Counted from the first letter of the stretch, positions 26,705-36,281 are shown. The stretch: 64,000 nucleotides of DNA from Paenibacillus sp. KS-LC4 (GCF_036894955.1 NZ_CP145905.1:3180501-3244500), one strand, 5' to 3'. Made by a program: numbers and translations. The notes: generated by a model from the letters alone, not told the origin.

Positions 26705-27598
26705 TTATCTTAATGAGGATAAATAACGAATCGCTTCCTTCGCATATTCATACGGATTATGAGTTGCAGGGTCCTGCTCTCCTTCGAGCATCGCCCAGCC
26801 GTTATAACCGCGAGCTGTAAGCTCCTGAAGCACTGGCGCAAAATCAAGGCAGCCGTCACCCGGCACCGTAAATACGCCCTTGCGAATACAGGTGACGAAA
26901 TCGGCCTGCTCTGAGCGGGCTTCATCGAGTACGGATTGGCGAATATCTTTCAAATGAATATAGGCAATGCGGTCATAATGCTTTTGCAGCACATCCAGCG
27001 GGTTCGCACCACCATAATAGGCATGGCCAGTATCAAACAGTAGATGCACATAAGCTGGGTCCGTCAGCTCCATAAGCTTGTCAATTTCCTCCGGCTGCTC
27101 AACTACGGTTCCGCCATGATGATGGTAAGCCAGCTTTAAGCCGTATTCAGCCGCTATTTTCCCGGCTGCGTTAAGGCCGGTCGCCAGCGACTGCCAGCCT
27201 GCTTCATCCAGCCGCAGCACCTCTGTCTCATTGGGCGTACGCCGCGGATCAAAATGCAGCGAGCCGCCAACCTCAGCCGTGCTGATCACCTTGCTCCCCA
27301 TGCTTTGTAGAAACTCGGCATGCTTGCGGTAACCCTCAAGCTCAGCCTCGCGGTAGGCGGGATCGGAGAACAGCACCGACTTCCACTGGGATACGAGCTG
27401 AATGCCTCGCTTGCCCAGCTCCTCGCGCAATACGGCAGTGTCGGTCGGGTATTTGCGCCCCATTTCCGTTCCCGTCAGCCCAAGCCGCTGAATATCATCC
27501 AAAATTTGCTCATAGGTCGTATCCGCCCCATGCTCCCGCACATCCTCGCCCACCCAGTTAATCGGGTGAATGCCGAGTGAAAATGTAAATGGCTTCAT
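26705..27598 (-). CDS. iolE: Inosose dehydratase
   Basis: IolE dehydrates scyllo-inosose to 3D-trihydroxycyclohexane-1,2-dione. The 297-residue TIM-barrel protein of the xylose-isomerase-like superfamily opens with FSLGIHPINWVGEDVREHG, has the metal-ligand region KLAYHHHGGTVVEQPEEID and the LLFDTGHAYYGG and AYIHLKDIR segments, and ends with GYNGWAMLEGEQDP; the H, D, H and E ligands are all present. AAGGAG precedes the start. It lies between iolD and iolC, an arrangement seen in Bacillus iol operons. Confidence 0.95.
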   Translation of the reverse strand: MKPFTFSLGIHPINWVGEDVREHGADTTYEQILDDIQRLGLTGTEMGRKYPTDTAVLREELGKRGIQLVSQWKSVLFSDPAYREAELEGYRKHAEFLQSMGSKVISTAEVGGSLHFDPRRTPNETEVLRLDEAGWQSLATGLNAAGKIAAEYGLKLAYHHHGGTVVEQPEEIDKLMELTDPAYVHLLFDTGHAYYGGANPLDVLQKHYDRIAYIHLKDIRQSVLDEARSEQADFVTCIRKGVFTVPGDGCLDFAPVLQELTARGYNGWAMLEGEQDPATHNPYEYAKEAIRYLSSLR

Positions 27599-27638
27599 CG
27601 CTTACCCCAGCTCCTTATTGAAAAATAGGATCAACCTG

Positions 27639-29504
27639 CTACAGCTGCTTCGCCTTGCTGAGCTTTGCCTGCATCGCTTCATGCGCCCTCCGCACCTTGT
27701 CGCTTTCTGATACAGCAGGTACGCCGACATGCCACCAGGATTCATAGCCGCCGGAATTCGTTCCCGGCAATACGCTTATTTCAATCAGCGTCGTGCGCTC
27801 CTCCTGCTTCGCCTGAAGCAAAGCAGCACGCAGTTCCTCCGCATTTGCAGCTTTGTAAGCACTCGCCCCAAGACTGCGGGCATGGGCAGCAAAATCAATA
27901 GGCAGCGGCTGACCCGTGTATTTGCCAGTGCTCGCTTCACGATAGCGGAACTCATTGCCGAAGCCATCACTGCCATGCTCGCGCTGCAAGTTATGGATAC
28001 ACTGGAACCCATGATTGTCAAAAAGCAAAATCGTAAACTTGCGCTGCTCCTGCAAGCTCGTCACCAGTTCGGAATGCATCATCAAGTAGCTTCCGTCGCC
28101 AACCAGGGCGTACACCTCGCGCTGCGGGTCGGCGAGTGCCGCTCCGAAAGCGCCGCTAACTTCGTAGCCCATGCAGGAAAAACCATATTCCATATGATAC
28201 GTTTTCGGCTCGGTCGAGCGCCATAAGCGGTGCAAATCGCCAGGCAGGCTTCCGGCAGCGCCAACGACGACGGAAGAGGAAGCAATCGTTTCATTAATGA
28301 CGCCGAGCGCCCGAGTTTGGGAGAGGCCGTCTTCATGCTCCTCCTTGTAAAGACGATCAACCTCTGCATCCCATGCCGCTTTGCGCGCCGCCAATTCCGC
28401 ATCGGTATAGCTGCTTTTGTAATTCGCTGCTTGCAGCGCATTTTGCAGCGCAAGCAAACCCGCGCGGGCATCGGCAATTACCGCTTCCCCGCCCAGCTTC
28501 GCGGCGTCAGCGCCATTTAAGTTAATATTGATAAACTGCACATCCGGGTTCGCGTATGCGGACTTGGAGGCAGTTGTGAAATCCGAGTAGCGCGTGCCTA
28601 CGCCGATAACCAGATCAGCTTGCTTCGCCCATTCGTTCGCAGCCAGCGCACCGGTGACCCCAATAGCTCCCGCATACAGCGGATGACGCCAATCGAATGC
28701 GCTTTTTCCAGCCTGCGTTTCCGTAACCGGAATGCCGAAAGCTTCAGCGAACGCTCGCAGCTCGGAGGTAGCAGACGCATACAAGACGCCGCCTCCTGCT
28801 ACGATAAGCGGATGCTTGCTCGCTACAATACGCTCCGCTGCACGGGCTACTGCCTCCGCCGCCGGCTCGCGGCGATCTACATAATGCACGCGCTTTGCGA
28901 AGAAGCTCTCTGGATAGTCATAGGCTTCCGCCTGCACATCCTGCGGCAGCGCGAGCGTAACCGCTCCTGTCTCCGCCGGATCTGTGAGCACGCGCATCGC
29001 TTGCAGCGCTGCGGTAATCAGCTGCTCGGGACGAACGATACGGTCCCAGTAACGGCTGACGGCCTTGAAGGAATCCGTAGCGGATAAAGTATAGTCACTG
29101 CTTACCTCAAGCTGTTGCAGCACAGGGTCTGGCTGGCGCGAAGCGAAGTTATCACCAGGCAGCAGCAATACCGGAATACGATTAACGGTAGCTGTTGCCG
29201 CTGCCGTTACCATGTTTAGCGCACCTGGGCCAATCGAGGTTGTGCAAGCATAGATCTGCTTGCGATTACGCTGCTTGGCGAAGGCTGCTGCTGTGTGTAC
29301 CATGCCCTGTTCGTTTTTTCCTTGGATAAAGGTTAAGCTGTCTGCGCTTCTTTCCAGCGCCTCTCCCATGCCGGTCACATTGCCATGACCGAAGATGCCG
29401 AACACGCCTTTAACGAACTTCGTTTCCTCACCATCAATTGAAATGTATTGCTGATCCAAAAACCGCAGCAGCGCTTGCGCCATCGTCAATCGAATCGTCG
29501 TCAT
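27639..29504 (-). CDS. iolD: 3D-(3,5/4)-trihydroxycyclohexane-1,2-dione hydrolase (ThDP-dependent)
   Basis: IolD opens the ring of the trihydroxy-dione to 5-deoxyglucuronate. The roughly 620-residue protein has the thiamine-diphosphate enzyme layout: the N-terminal Pyr domain with VFGIFGHGNVTGMGEAL and its glutamate, a central domain with LIVAGGGVLYA, and the PP domain with the cofactor motif VGDGSYLMMHSELVT...NHGF. I use the ATG at 29504, 8 nt from AGGAGG; the in-frame ATG at 29510 is too close to it. It is the first gene of the operon and follows two palindromic operators. Confidence 0.95.
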   Translation of the reverse strand: MTTIRLTMAQALLRFLDQQYISIDGEETKFVKGVFGIFGHGNVTGMGEALERSADSLTFIQGKNEQGMVHTAAAFAKQRNRKQIYACTTSIGPGALNMVTAAATATVNRIPVLLLPGDNFASRQPDPVLQQLEVSSDYTLSATDSFKAVSRYWDRIVRPEQLITAALQAMRVLTDPAETGAVTLALPQDVQAEAYDYPESFFAKRVHYVDRREPAAEAVARAAERIVASKHPLIVAGGGVLYASATSELRAFAEAFGIPVTETQAGKSAFDWRHPLYAGAIGVTGALAANEWAKQADLVIGVGTRYSDFTTASKSAYANPDVQFININLNGADAAKLGGEAVIADARAGLLALQNALQAANYKSSYTDAELAARKAAWDAEVDRLYKEEHEDGLSQTRALGVINETIASSSVVVGAAGSLPGDLHRLWRSTEPKTYHMEYGFSCMGYEVSGAFGAALADPQREVYALVGDGSYLMMHSELVTSLQEQRKFTILLFDNHGFQCIHNLQREHGSDGFGNEFRYREASTGKYTGQPLPIDFAAHARSLGASAYKAANAEELRAALLQAKQEERTTLIEISVLPGTNSGGYESWWHVGVPAVSESDKVRRAHEAMQAKLSKAKQL

Positions 29505-29589
29505 ATCCATTTCCTCCTATCGTTAATCTATCATTTGAACACGTTCAGCATGTTTAAAGTTTGCTTGCAGGAGCTATGTTTGCGTCTTG

Positions 29590-29650
29590 GATTAAGCGCT
29601 TAACTCAGTAAAGGTATGGCGCCTAATATTTTAAGATTAAGCGCTTCACC
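29590..29650. promoter_or_regulatory. Paired AAGCGCTT-type operators upstream of iolD
   Basis: Site A contains the perfect 12-bp palindrome TTAAGCGCTTAA (29592-29603). Site B is GATTAAGCGCTTCACC (29635-29650). Their centres are 45 bp apart. A palindrome with central CG is typical of LacI/CcpA-family binding. They lie 90-140 bp upstream of the iolD start. A second symmetric element, TGAAC-AC-GTTCA, lies at 29536-29547. I could not fix the promoter. Confidence 0.55.
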
Positions 29651-29714
29651 CATAGGCTACTACAACATTGACCTGCTGACAAGTTTTTTCTTTTGGCCTT
29701 GCTTTTTCCTCTTC

Positions 29715-32009
29715 TTATTTTGCGCTATCGTCGTTTGTTTGCGTTTGCAAATGCTGCTTCAGCTTGGCGACTTCTGTTCCGGCAAGCATCATAATGCCTA
29801 TGCCGTGATTGTCGTTAACTACCGTCCGCAAATCCTGATCATAATAATCCGCTGTGAAAGCGTAGCGCGAACCGCTGCATACGCCGTGAACATTGCCTTG
29901 GCGGTCAATAGCGTAGCGCGTCAAGCCATCCCATGCGCGGAACGCCGCATTCATAATAGCGGCTGGCTGCTTCACCCAACCGAAGCGAACGCCCCGAGCA
30001 AAGCCATAGGCAAACATCGCCGTGCAGGAAGCCTCCAAATAAGTATCTGGACGGTTAACTACCTGATGCCACAGCCCGCGCTCCGATTGACGAGCGGCAT
30101 AACCCTCGCATAGCTCATTAAAGAAATCCAGCAGCTCATCACGCAGCTCATGCGCCTGCGGCAACGCTTCCAGCACTTCGGTCAATGAAAAAATCGTCCA
30201 GCCATTGCCCCGTCCCCAAGGAATGCCTGTCGCCCTGTCATATTTAAAATCATAAACATGGGACATCAGCTTCTCCTCTGGCATGAATAAATAGCTTTTG
30301 AAGCGCAAAAACTGCTTCGCCGCTTCATCCAATGCCTCATGATTGCCTGTTAAACGAGCATAGCGGCAGAGAAATGGCGTACTCATGTACAAATCATCGG
30401 CCCACATCGTATTGGCGGCATATTCTCCCTCACAGGTGCGGTAAAAAGCGCCATCGGGCTTGCGCTCCAGCTTATTCAGCATAAAATCGGCGATGCGCTC
30501 GGCAATTGGCTCTATAGCAGCAGCAGATAGCCCTACCCTAGATTCCAGCATAGCCGAACCGAACGAGCCGCAATTATCGAGCATTTTCATCATCACGAGC
30601 TGCTGATTAATGGCTGGGAACCCATATTGCTCTCGATCCCAGAAGGAATAGTCATACATCTCCGTGCAAGCTTCCACATGCTGAGTCGCATAGCTGACGA
30701 TATCCGGACGCTCCAGAAAACGCCCCGTTTGCAGCAAGCCGTATATCGTAACGCCAAGCGGATAATCCCACCGCGCATAATTGGATACGGTACCCACTGT
30801 CCATTTATTGCTTAGCATTGCATTTTCGTAATAGGGACGTACCCAGGTGTTCGGCCGATCAAGCTGCCAGTAGGTGTGCAATAGGCTTGTCTGTCCAGCA
30901 GACTCCGATACCCGATTAAGAGAATAAAGAAGATCGGTGCGAATAAGCTGCTCCCAAGTAGGGTTAGCCGCTCCCGCTTCAAATGGGCCAACATACAACC
31001 ACTGCCCTGCTCCAGAGCCATGTACTTGCTGCGGCAAGCTCAAAGTGATAGCGCTGCCATCAACGGCATTTGCAGCCGTCAGCGCAAAGCCCCAGGACTG
31101 CTCGCCGCACACACTGCGGGCTACGAAATGATGCTTGCCTGTATCCAGCAGCAGCTCAAATCGGAAAGGGCCTGCTGCTGTGCTTTCACCTACCTGTTGT
31201 CCTTCCAGCCACAAGGTCAGCTCGCCTGAGGACTCGCCCTCCAGCACGACGGCCTGCTTCCCAGGCAGCGGCTGATATAAGGTTGTCCGGGCATAGGCGG
31301 CTTTGCCGCGCTGCTTTCCAAAAATCCGTTCCAGCTGGCCAAGGCCGCGCTCCTCCTCTGACCATTCGATGACCGGCAGCCAGTCCAGTCCCGGCTCCTG
31401 TTGCTGTGATCCCAATAAGTCCGGCTGGGCTACTTCTAACCGCTTGCCTGATTCAAGGGCAGCATCAACCGGCTGCGAGAAAATCCATCCTGCCTGCCCA
31501 TACCGCTCCTCGAACGGTGCACGGACATTCATAATCCGCACCTTTGCCTCATCAGAGCCGATTTGACACCCGAAGCCCGCTGGTGTGCAAGTCATCGACA
31601 GCCATAAGCTGTTCCAGCCCTTTGCAAAGACTAAGCTCAGCCTAACCGTCGCATCCGGGCTGATTTCCTCTATTACATTCGAACGAAAGACTAGCTCCCC
31701 GTTGAAATATAGCCTTACAGGTCCAAGGCAGCGTACGTTAATATCCAAGCTGCGCTCCTCATCGCTCCATACGAGCCCAGCTCCATAGCTCAGTTGCCCA
31801 GCTTTGGCCTCTGGAAAGCGTGAAGCCAAATCCAATTCATACAGCCCTTCTGCATTTTGCAAAACGCCATTTTTGTTAAAAGCGCGGAAAATAAATCCCG
31901 CCTGCGGATTAGCACCAACATAACGGTCGGCCAGCAGCTTCAAAATGGCGCTATCTTTGTCGCCAAAGCGATGCTGTGCACTTTCCTCTGTTTGAAAATA
32001 AATCGACAT
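29715..32009 (-). CDS. Glycoside hydrolase family 88/105-type protein (unsaturated uronyl hydrolase-like)
   Basis: The C-terminal half (from about residue 390) matches GH105 unsaturated rhamnogalacturonyl hydrolases such as YteR. Visible are WDYPLGVTIYGLLQTGRF, the TMWADDLYMSTPFLCRYA motif with the catalytic aspartate, IPWGRGNGWTIFSLTEVLE and YLEASCTAMFAYGFARGV. These enzymes remove the 4,5-unsaturated uronic acid left by lyases. An N-terminal region of about 380 residues is unusual, since YteR is only about 370 residues in all; it looks beta-rich and may bind carbohydrate or recognise a different substrate. I use the ATG at 32009; an in-frame ATG at 32033 has no ribosome site. No signal peptide, so probably cytoplasmic. 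Its own promoter with two operators lies upstream. Confidence 0.85.
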   Translation of the reverse strand: MSIYFQTEESAQHRFGDKDSAILKLLADRYVGANPQAGFIFRAFNKNGVLQNAEGLYELDLASRFPEAKAGQLSYGAGLVWSDEERSLDINVRCLGPVRLYFNGELVFRSNVIEEISPDATVRLSLVFAKGWNSLWLSMTCTPAGFGCQIGSDEAKVRIMNVRAPFEERYGQAGWIFSQPVDAALESGKRLEVAQPDLLGSQQQEPGLDWLPVIEWSEEERGLGQLERIFGKQRGKAAYARTTLYQPLPGKQAVVLEGESSGELTLWLEGQQVGESTAAGPFRFELLLDTGKHHFVARSVCGEQSWGFALTAANAVDGSAITLSLPQQVHGSGAGQWLYVGPFEAGAANPTWEQLIRTDLLYSLNRVSESAGQTSLLHTYWQLDRPNTWVRPYYENAMLSNKWTVGTVSNYARWDYPLGVTIYGLLQTGRFLERPDIVSYATQHVEACTEMYDYSFWDREQYGFPAINQQLVMMKMLDNCGSFGSAMLESRVGLSAAAIEPIAERIADFMLNKLERKPDGAFYRTCEGEYAANTMWADDLYMSTPFLCRYARLTGNHEALDEAAKQFLRFKSYLFMPEEKLMSHVYDFKYDRATGIPWGRGNGWTIFSLTEVLEALPQAHELRDELLDFFNELCEGYAARQSERGLWHQVVNRPDTYLEASCTAMFAYGFARGVRFGWVKQPAAIMNAAFRAWDGLTRYAIDRQGNVHGVCSGSRYAFTADYYDQDLRTVVNDNHGIGIMMLAGTEVAKLKQHLQTQTNDDSAK

Positions 32010-32048
32010 CGAATGATCACAAATCCTTTCCATGGCGCAGCTTGTAGG

Positions 32049-32062
32049 TATAGCGCTTAACT
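32049..32062. promoter_or_regulatory. Downstream operator of the GH105 gene (site C)
   Basis: TATAGCGCTTAACT lies 40 bp upstream of the start at 32009, between promoter and gene. It shares AGCGCTTAACT with iol site A. Its centre is 105 bp from site D, ten helical turns. Confidence 0.45.
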
Positions 32063-32144
32063 TAGCGAAAATGAACCGCGCTTGCGACTGCCAGTCAACT
32101 GGCGATCTACATCACGCGGTATTGTATTTTAACCTTATGCAGAC

Positions 32145-32174
32145 ATTATAGCTGAAAGCGCTTCAACTTGTCAT
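32145..32174 (-). promoter_or_regulatory. GH105 promoter with a cre/LacI-type operator in the spacer (site D)
   Basis: On the minus strand ATGACA (32169-32174), an 18-bp spacer and TATAAT (32145-32150). The spacer contains TTGAAGCGCTTTCA (32153-32166), a near-palindrome that also fits a CcpA cre element closely. A bound repressor would block polymerase directly. Confidence 0.65.
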
Positions 32175-32218
32175 CTCTTTTTTAATTATCGCGCTCCACT
32201 TTTAATTTAAATCGTTAT

Positions 32219-34804
32219 TTAGCCTTTCCCCTGAACAATGAAATCGACCATCGAACGCGCTGTAATGCGGCTTCCGCTCGTTACCACGCCTGTGCTTGCA
32301 CCTACATTGAAATCGCCTAGATGATGCGGAATAAACGTTACTGTTTTAACCATTCCCGGCAGCAAATCAAAGAAATTATCACTAAAGCGGCCTTCATGCT
32401 CGCAAGTTAGCCAAACGCCTTTGGCAAGCGTATTCGTCTCCAGCGTCCACTGGGTACCGCCATCGTGCTCGGACTCTGTTATTTTCAGTTCAGCATGGGC
32501 TAGCGTAATATCCTTCATTGGCTCAAAATAATGCAGCTCGCTTGACAGAGTACGTCCATCCGCTTCATCCAGCAGCTCTGCCAGCAATACGCTTGCTGCG
32601 GTATTGGCAGCTCCGAGCAGTTCGGAGCGTTGAAGCGTCAGCACATTAGCTGCACCGTTTGCGTCTACGCGGACAGGCGTACTTTGCTCTCCCAGCAGCT
32701 CGCCGCTAAAGCTGTACAATCGCAGACGCAGCTGGCCTTGCACGGGAACAAGCTGATCGGATACGAGGTGGAAGCTGATTTCCCCCTCTTCCTTGCGATC
32801 ATCTACCGAAAGCAGGCAATCTGCGAAGCTTCTTGCTGCATAATATTGCAGCGCCTTCCAGCGCCCGTAATAGTCCATGCCCGCCCAGGAGGCAACAGGC
32901 CAGCAATCATTCATCTGCCAATACAAGGAGCCCATGCAATACGGCTTGCGGCGGCGATGCGCTTCAATGGCCGTTTTCATCGCTTCCGCCTGCAAAATTT
33001 GGCTCATATACAAAAACGCCGGGAAATTTTTCGGCTCGGACATATACATGTCCATATATTGCTTAATGAGACGGTTGCCGGCACCATTTTTCTGATGGGC
33101 GAGCATGACGGAGGATTCCAGCTCCATATCCGCCTCTTCCGCATAGCTGCGCACCGATTTGTATTCGGGGAACGACTGGAAGCCATATTCGCTCATGAAG
33201 CGCCCAACGTACCGATTATAGTTTTCAAAGGGCTCTACATTATGCCACACGCCCCAATAATGAATATCTCCGCTAGTTGAGGACGAATCCGAATGCTGCG
33301 TAAGGTCGCCGGACAGATTAACCATTGGCGAGGAAGGCCAATAATCGACTCCTACCGTTAAGGATGCTACAGCTTCAGGCAAAATCCGATGGAAAATCGC
33401 CTCATAGTCCGCCCATAGCTTCGTTTGCTGCTCCGGCGTGAAGTCCTTTTTCCAGCCCCAGCCGCCATCTGGAATAAAATGCGACCAAGCGGTATCAATC
33501 TCATTATTGCCGCACCATAACGCAATTGATGGATGATTGCGCAGCCGTTTAATATTATCCTCCGCTTCCAGCTGCACGCTGCGCAGGAACGCTTCGTCTC
33601 CCGGATACATGCTGCATGCAAACATGAAATCCTGCCACACAAGCAGGCCATGCTCATCACAAAGCTCATAAAAGTCTTTTTCTTCATAAAAGCCCCCGCC
33701 CCAGACGCGAAGCATGTTCATATTCGATTGGACGGCGCTTACGATTTCATGTTTGTAACGGTCGTAGCCGACTCTCGTTATGAAGCTGTCATTCGGAATA
33801 TGATTCGCTCCCTTGGCGAAAACCTGTACGCCATTCAGCTCCAAATAAAAGGAAGTACCTACTTCGCCTTTCTGCCTAATGAGACGGATTGTGCGAAGTC
33901 CGGTCGTCACCTTTTGCCAATCATATCTTACCTCATTATGGCTATGCCAGCATTCGATCTGGAACGTATACAGCTCTGGGTTGCCGAGTCCTCTGCACCA
34001 CCACAGCCGTGGATTTTCAACTTCAAAAGGGATTTCAATCGTCTGTTTGCCTGCGGCTAAAGAAGCAGAATGCCCTCTGAACATGCCTTTATCCGTTGCT
34101 GCCAGCTTTAGCAGGACATCGCATTCGTGTTCGGCCTCCAGCTCAACGACGGCTGTAAGCTTCGCGAGCTCCGCCCGTACCTCATCCTGACGAATATATA
34201 CATCGGTAATCCTGACATAGGACCAGCCCTCCAAGTATACAGGACGCCAAATACCGCTCGTTACGAAGCGCGGACCCCAGTCCCAGCCATAATGGTAGGG
34301 CGCTTTGCGGGCAAAAATACTAATTTTCTGCTCGCCGAGCCCACCGACCTCGGATTGATCATTTGGTGCTGGCAGCGCATATGCTAGCTTAGCCAGCTTC
34401 GGCAAATCTTCTTTGATGGGCGAGCGGAACAGAACCCGCAGCTCGTTGTCGCCAGCTGTCACCCGGTCCGTAACATCTACTCTCCATGTGCGGAACATAT
34501 TATCTGCTGCCAGTATATGCGCTCCATTCAAATACACATCCGCATACGTATCAAGCCCCTCGAATACAAGCTCCTGCTTCGCCCGAGCAAGCTGCTCCGG
34601 TGAAGGCTGAAAATGCGCTACATATTCCCAGTCTTGTTTGTCCACCCACTGCGCGTCCTTCTCATTTGTCCCATAGAAGGGATTTGTCAGCCTGCCATTT
34701 TGAATTAAATCCGTATGTACACAGCCCGGCACGACAGCCGGCAGCCATTCCCCTTGATCCTTCTCCTGAAAATGCCAATTGCTAATCATCCATTGCTCCC
34801 TCAT
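32219..34804 (-). CDS. Beta-mannosidase (glycoside hydrolase family 2)
   Basis: The 861-residue enzyme would release mannose from non-reducing ends of manno-oligosaccharides. The GH2 layout is complete. The N-terminal jelly roll opens with WHFQEKDQGEWLPAVVPGCV and TDLIQNGRLTNPFYG, a beta-mannosidase signature, followed by WDWGPRFVTSGIW. The TIM barrel has MLRVWGGGFYEEKDFYELCD, the acid/base glutamate in ALWCGNNEID and the nucleophile glutamate in FMSEYGFQSFPE. No signal peptide, so cytoplasmic. AGGAGG precedes the start. It follows the sugar-binding protein gene on the same strand, and context with GH113, epimerase and GH130 supports the mannan assignment. Confidence 0.94.
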   Translation of the reverse strand: MREQWMISNWHFQEKDQGEWLPAVVPGCVHTDLIQNGRLTNPFYGTNEKDAQWVDKQDWEYVAHFQPSPEQLARAKQELVFEGLDTYADVYLNGAHILAADNMFRTWRVDVTDRVTAGDNELRVLFRSPIKEDLPKLAKLAYALPAPNDQSEVGGLGEQKISIFARKAPYHYGWDWGPRFVTSGIWRPVYLEGWSYVRITDVYIRQDEVRAELAKLTAVVELEAEHECDVLLKLAATDKGMFRGHSASLAAGKQTIEIPFEVENPRLWWCRGLGNPELYTFQIECWHSHNEVRYDWQKVTTGLRTIRLIRQKGEVGTSFYLELNGVQVFAKGANHIPNDSFITRVGYDRYKHEIVSAVQSNMNMLRVWGGGFYEEKDFYELCDEHGLLVWQDFMFACSMYPGDEAFLRSVQLEAEDNIKRLRNHPSIALWCGNNEIDTAWSHFIPDGGWGWKKDFTPEQQTKLWADYEAIFHRILPEAVASLTVGVDYWPSSPMVNLSGDLTQHSDSSSTSGDIHYWGVWHNVEPFENYNRYVGRFMSEYGFQSFPEYKSVRSYAEEADMELESSVMLAHQKNGAGNRLIKQYMDMYMSEPKNFPAFLYMSQILQAEAMKTAIEAHRRRKPYCMGSLYWQMNDCWPVASWAGMDYYGRWKALQYYAARSFADCLLSVDDRKEEGEISFHLVSDQLVPVQGQLRLRLYSFSGELLGEQSTPVRVDANGAANVLTLQRSELLGAANTAASVLLAELLDEADGRTLSSELHYFEPMKDITLAHAELKITESEHDGGTQWTLETNTLAKGVWLTCEHEGRFSDNFFDLLPGMVKTVTFIPHHLGDFNVGASTGVVTSGSRITARSMVDFIVQGKG

Positions 34805-34844
34805 CGTATCCTCCTAAAAGTAAAAAAGTAAGTTAAACACATGA

Positions 34845-34881
34845 AACCTCACTCCAGAGACTGAGCCGCCGGAGCAAGGTT
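34845..34881. other. Imperfect hairpin between binding-protein and mannosidase genes
   Basis: Arms AACCT-CA-CTCC and GGAG-CA-AGGTT with a two-base internal mismatch. No T-run follows, so it may protect or process the mRNA rather than end it. Confidence 0.3.
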
Positions 34882-34927
34882 GCCATGCATTTTACCGCTA
34901 ATAAATTTTTTTATACTGCCAATGCTA

Positions 34928-36244
34928 TTAGTAGCCTAAAGCTGTTTTAGCTTCTTTCCATTTTGCATTCAGCTTGTCGAAAGCCGCTTGCAGATCGTCA
35001 GCAACGAGATACTCTTGTACATAGTTTCCAGTACCGATGCCGATTTGCGCTTTATTGGCAATTTCATTGAATTTTGGATCAGTCGCTTCGCTTTCAAGCA
35101 GCGTCGGATTTGAGGACTGGAACTCAGCTAATTGAGAAATCGACGACTGTGCCGACTTGTCGATTGGCATAAAGCCGGATTGCTCTACATAACCAGACTC
35201 TTTCACGAAGAAGTTGACCCAAGCAATCGCAAGCTCTTTGTTTTTGCTGTCCTTGCTTACGCCAACCAAATAATCCGAACCAAGAGGTGCATTGTATTTG
35301 CCGCTATTGTCGTATGGAAGCGGGAAGAAGCCAATGTCCTCTGATGCTGCGCCAGCGCCTACGATTTGTGGAATGACCCAGTTGCCAAGGAAATACATAG
35401 CCGCTTTACCCGATGCAACCTCGCCTTTCGACATTTCCCAGTTGTTTGTCGACAGATCTTTTTCAACCCAGCCTTTTTCAATGAAAGTACGGCCGATATT
35501 GGCAAGAATACCCCAAGCGTTGTCCACCTTGAATGGTGCTTCATCTGTTACAAGCTTGGATACAAACTGCGGATCGCCTGCAACGTACCATGCAGAGCCG
35601 TCACCCCAGTTGCCCATAGGCCATTGTGCGCCATAGTTCATATAAAGCGGAATGATGCCTGCTGCCTTCAGCTTTTCTGCATCGGCATACAGCTCATCAA
35701 GCGTAGTTGGAATGTTGTCGATGCCCGCTGCTGCAAAAGCTTTTTTGTTGTACACGATCCCTTGCGTATTTACGCCAGTCGATAATCCATAACGTTTGCC
35801 ATCGAACAGCGACAGGTCAGCGAAAAAAGTATTGGTGAAAAAATCATCCGGCAGCGGTTCAAAATATTTCGGATATTCCGAAGCGGCAAGGCCAGATGGA
35901 AGCATTAGAACGTCGCCTGCTTCGCCCGTTGTTAGGCGAACCTGAATGTCTGTCGCGTAGTTGGTCAAGCCTTCAAACTCAATTTCAGCTTTCGGATATT
36001 TTTCTTTAAAAGCTGCTGCATATTTATCTAGCGTCCCATCGTTGAGAAAATCGGTACGATGCGTCAAAACTTTAATTTTGCCGCCTAGTTCGCTAGCTGC
36101 GCTTGCTTCTGGGCTGACAGCGGAATCGCTAGGGCTTGCAGAAGCTGCTGGAGCGCTTTCTGCTGGTGCATTATTGCCGCCACAGGCAGCGAGAATAGTC
36201 GTCATTAATAAAATTGCGGAAGATAAAGCCAAGCCTTTTTTCAT
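34928..36244 (-). CDS. ABC transporter sugar-binding lipoprotein (family 1)
   Basis: The 438-residue extracellular lipoprotein has a classic signal (MKKGLALSSAILLMTTILAAC) with lipobox LAAC, followed by a low-complexity Ala/Ser/Pro linker and then the periplasmic-binding fold (KIKVLTHRTDFLNDGTLDKY; GLSTGVNTQGIVYNKKAF; AMYFLGNWVIPQIVGAG). By position it feeds manno-oligosaccharides to the two permeases encoded upstream. It is separated from them by the three enzyme genes and has a 133-bp leader with a large inverted repeat and a cre-like site, which suggests separately tuned expression. GGGGG lies before the ATG. Confidence 0.94.
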   Translation of the reverse strand: MKKGLALSSAILLMTTILAACGGNNAPAESAPAASASPSDSAVSPEASAASELGGKIKVLTHRTDFLNDGTLDKYAAAFKEKYPKAEIEFEGLTNYATDIQVRLTTGEAGDVLMLPSGLAASEYPKYFEPLPDDFFTNTFFADLSLFDGKRYGLSTGVNTQGIVYNKKAFAAAGIDNIPTTLDELYADAEKLKAAGIIPLYMNYGAQWPMGNWGDGSAWYVAGDPQFVSKLVTDEAPFKVDNAWGILANIGRTFIEKGWVEKDLSTNNWEMSKGEVASGKAAMYFLGNWVIPQIVGAGAASEDIGFFPLPYDNSGKYNAPLGSDYLVGVSKDSKNKELAIAWVNFFVKESGYVEQSGFMPIDKSAQSSISQLAEFQSSNPTLLESEATDPKFNEIANKAQIGIGTGNYVQEYLVADDLQAAFDKLNAKWKEAKTALGY

Positions 36245-36267
36245 GTTGTTACCCCCTGAGTCATATT

Positions 36268-36281
36268 TGGTATCGCTTACA
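36268..36281. promoter_or_regulatory. cre-like site upstream of the binding-protein gene
   Basis: On the minus strand TGTAAGCGATACCA matches the cre consensus TGWNANCGNTNWCA except at one position, and lies about 25 bp before the start codon. Confidence 0.45.
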
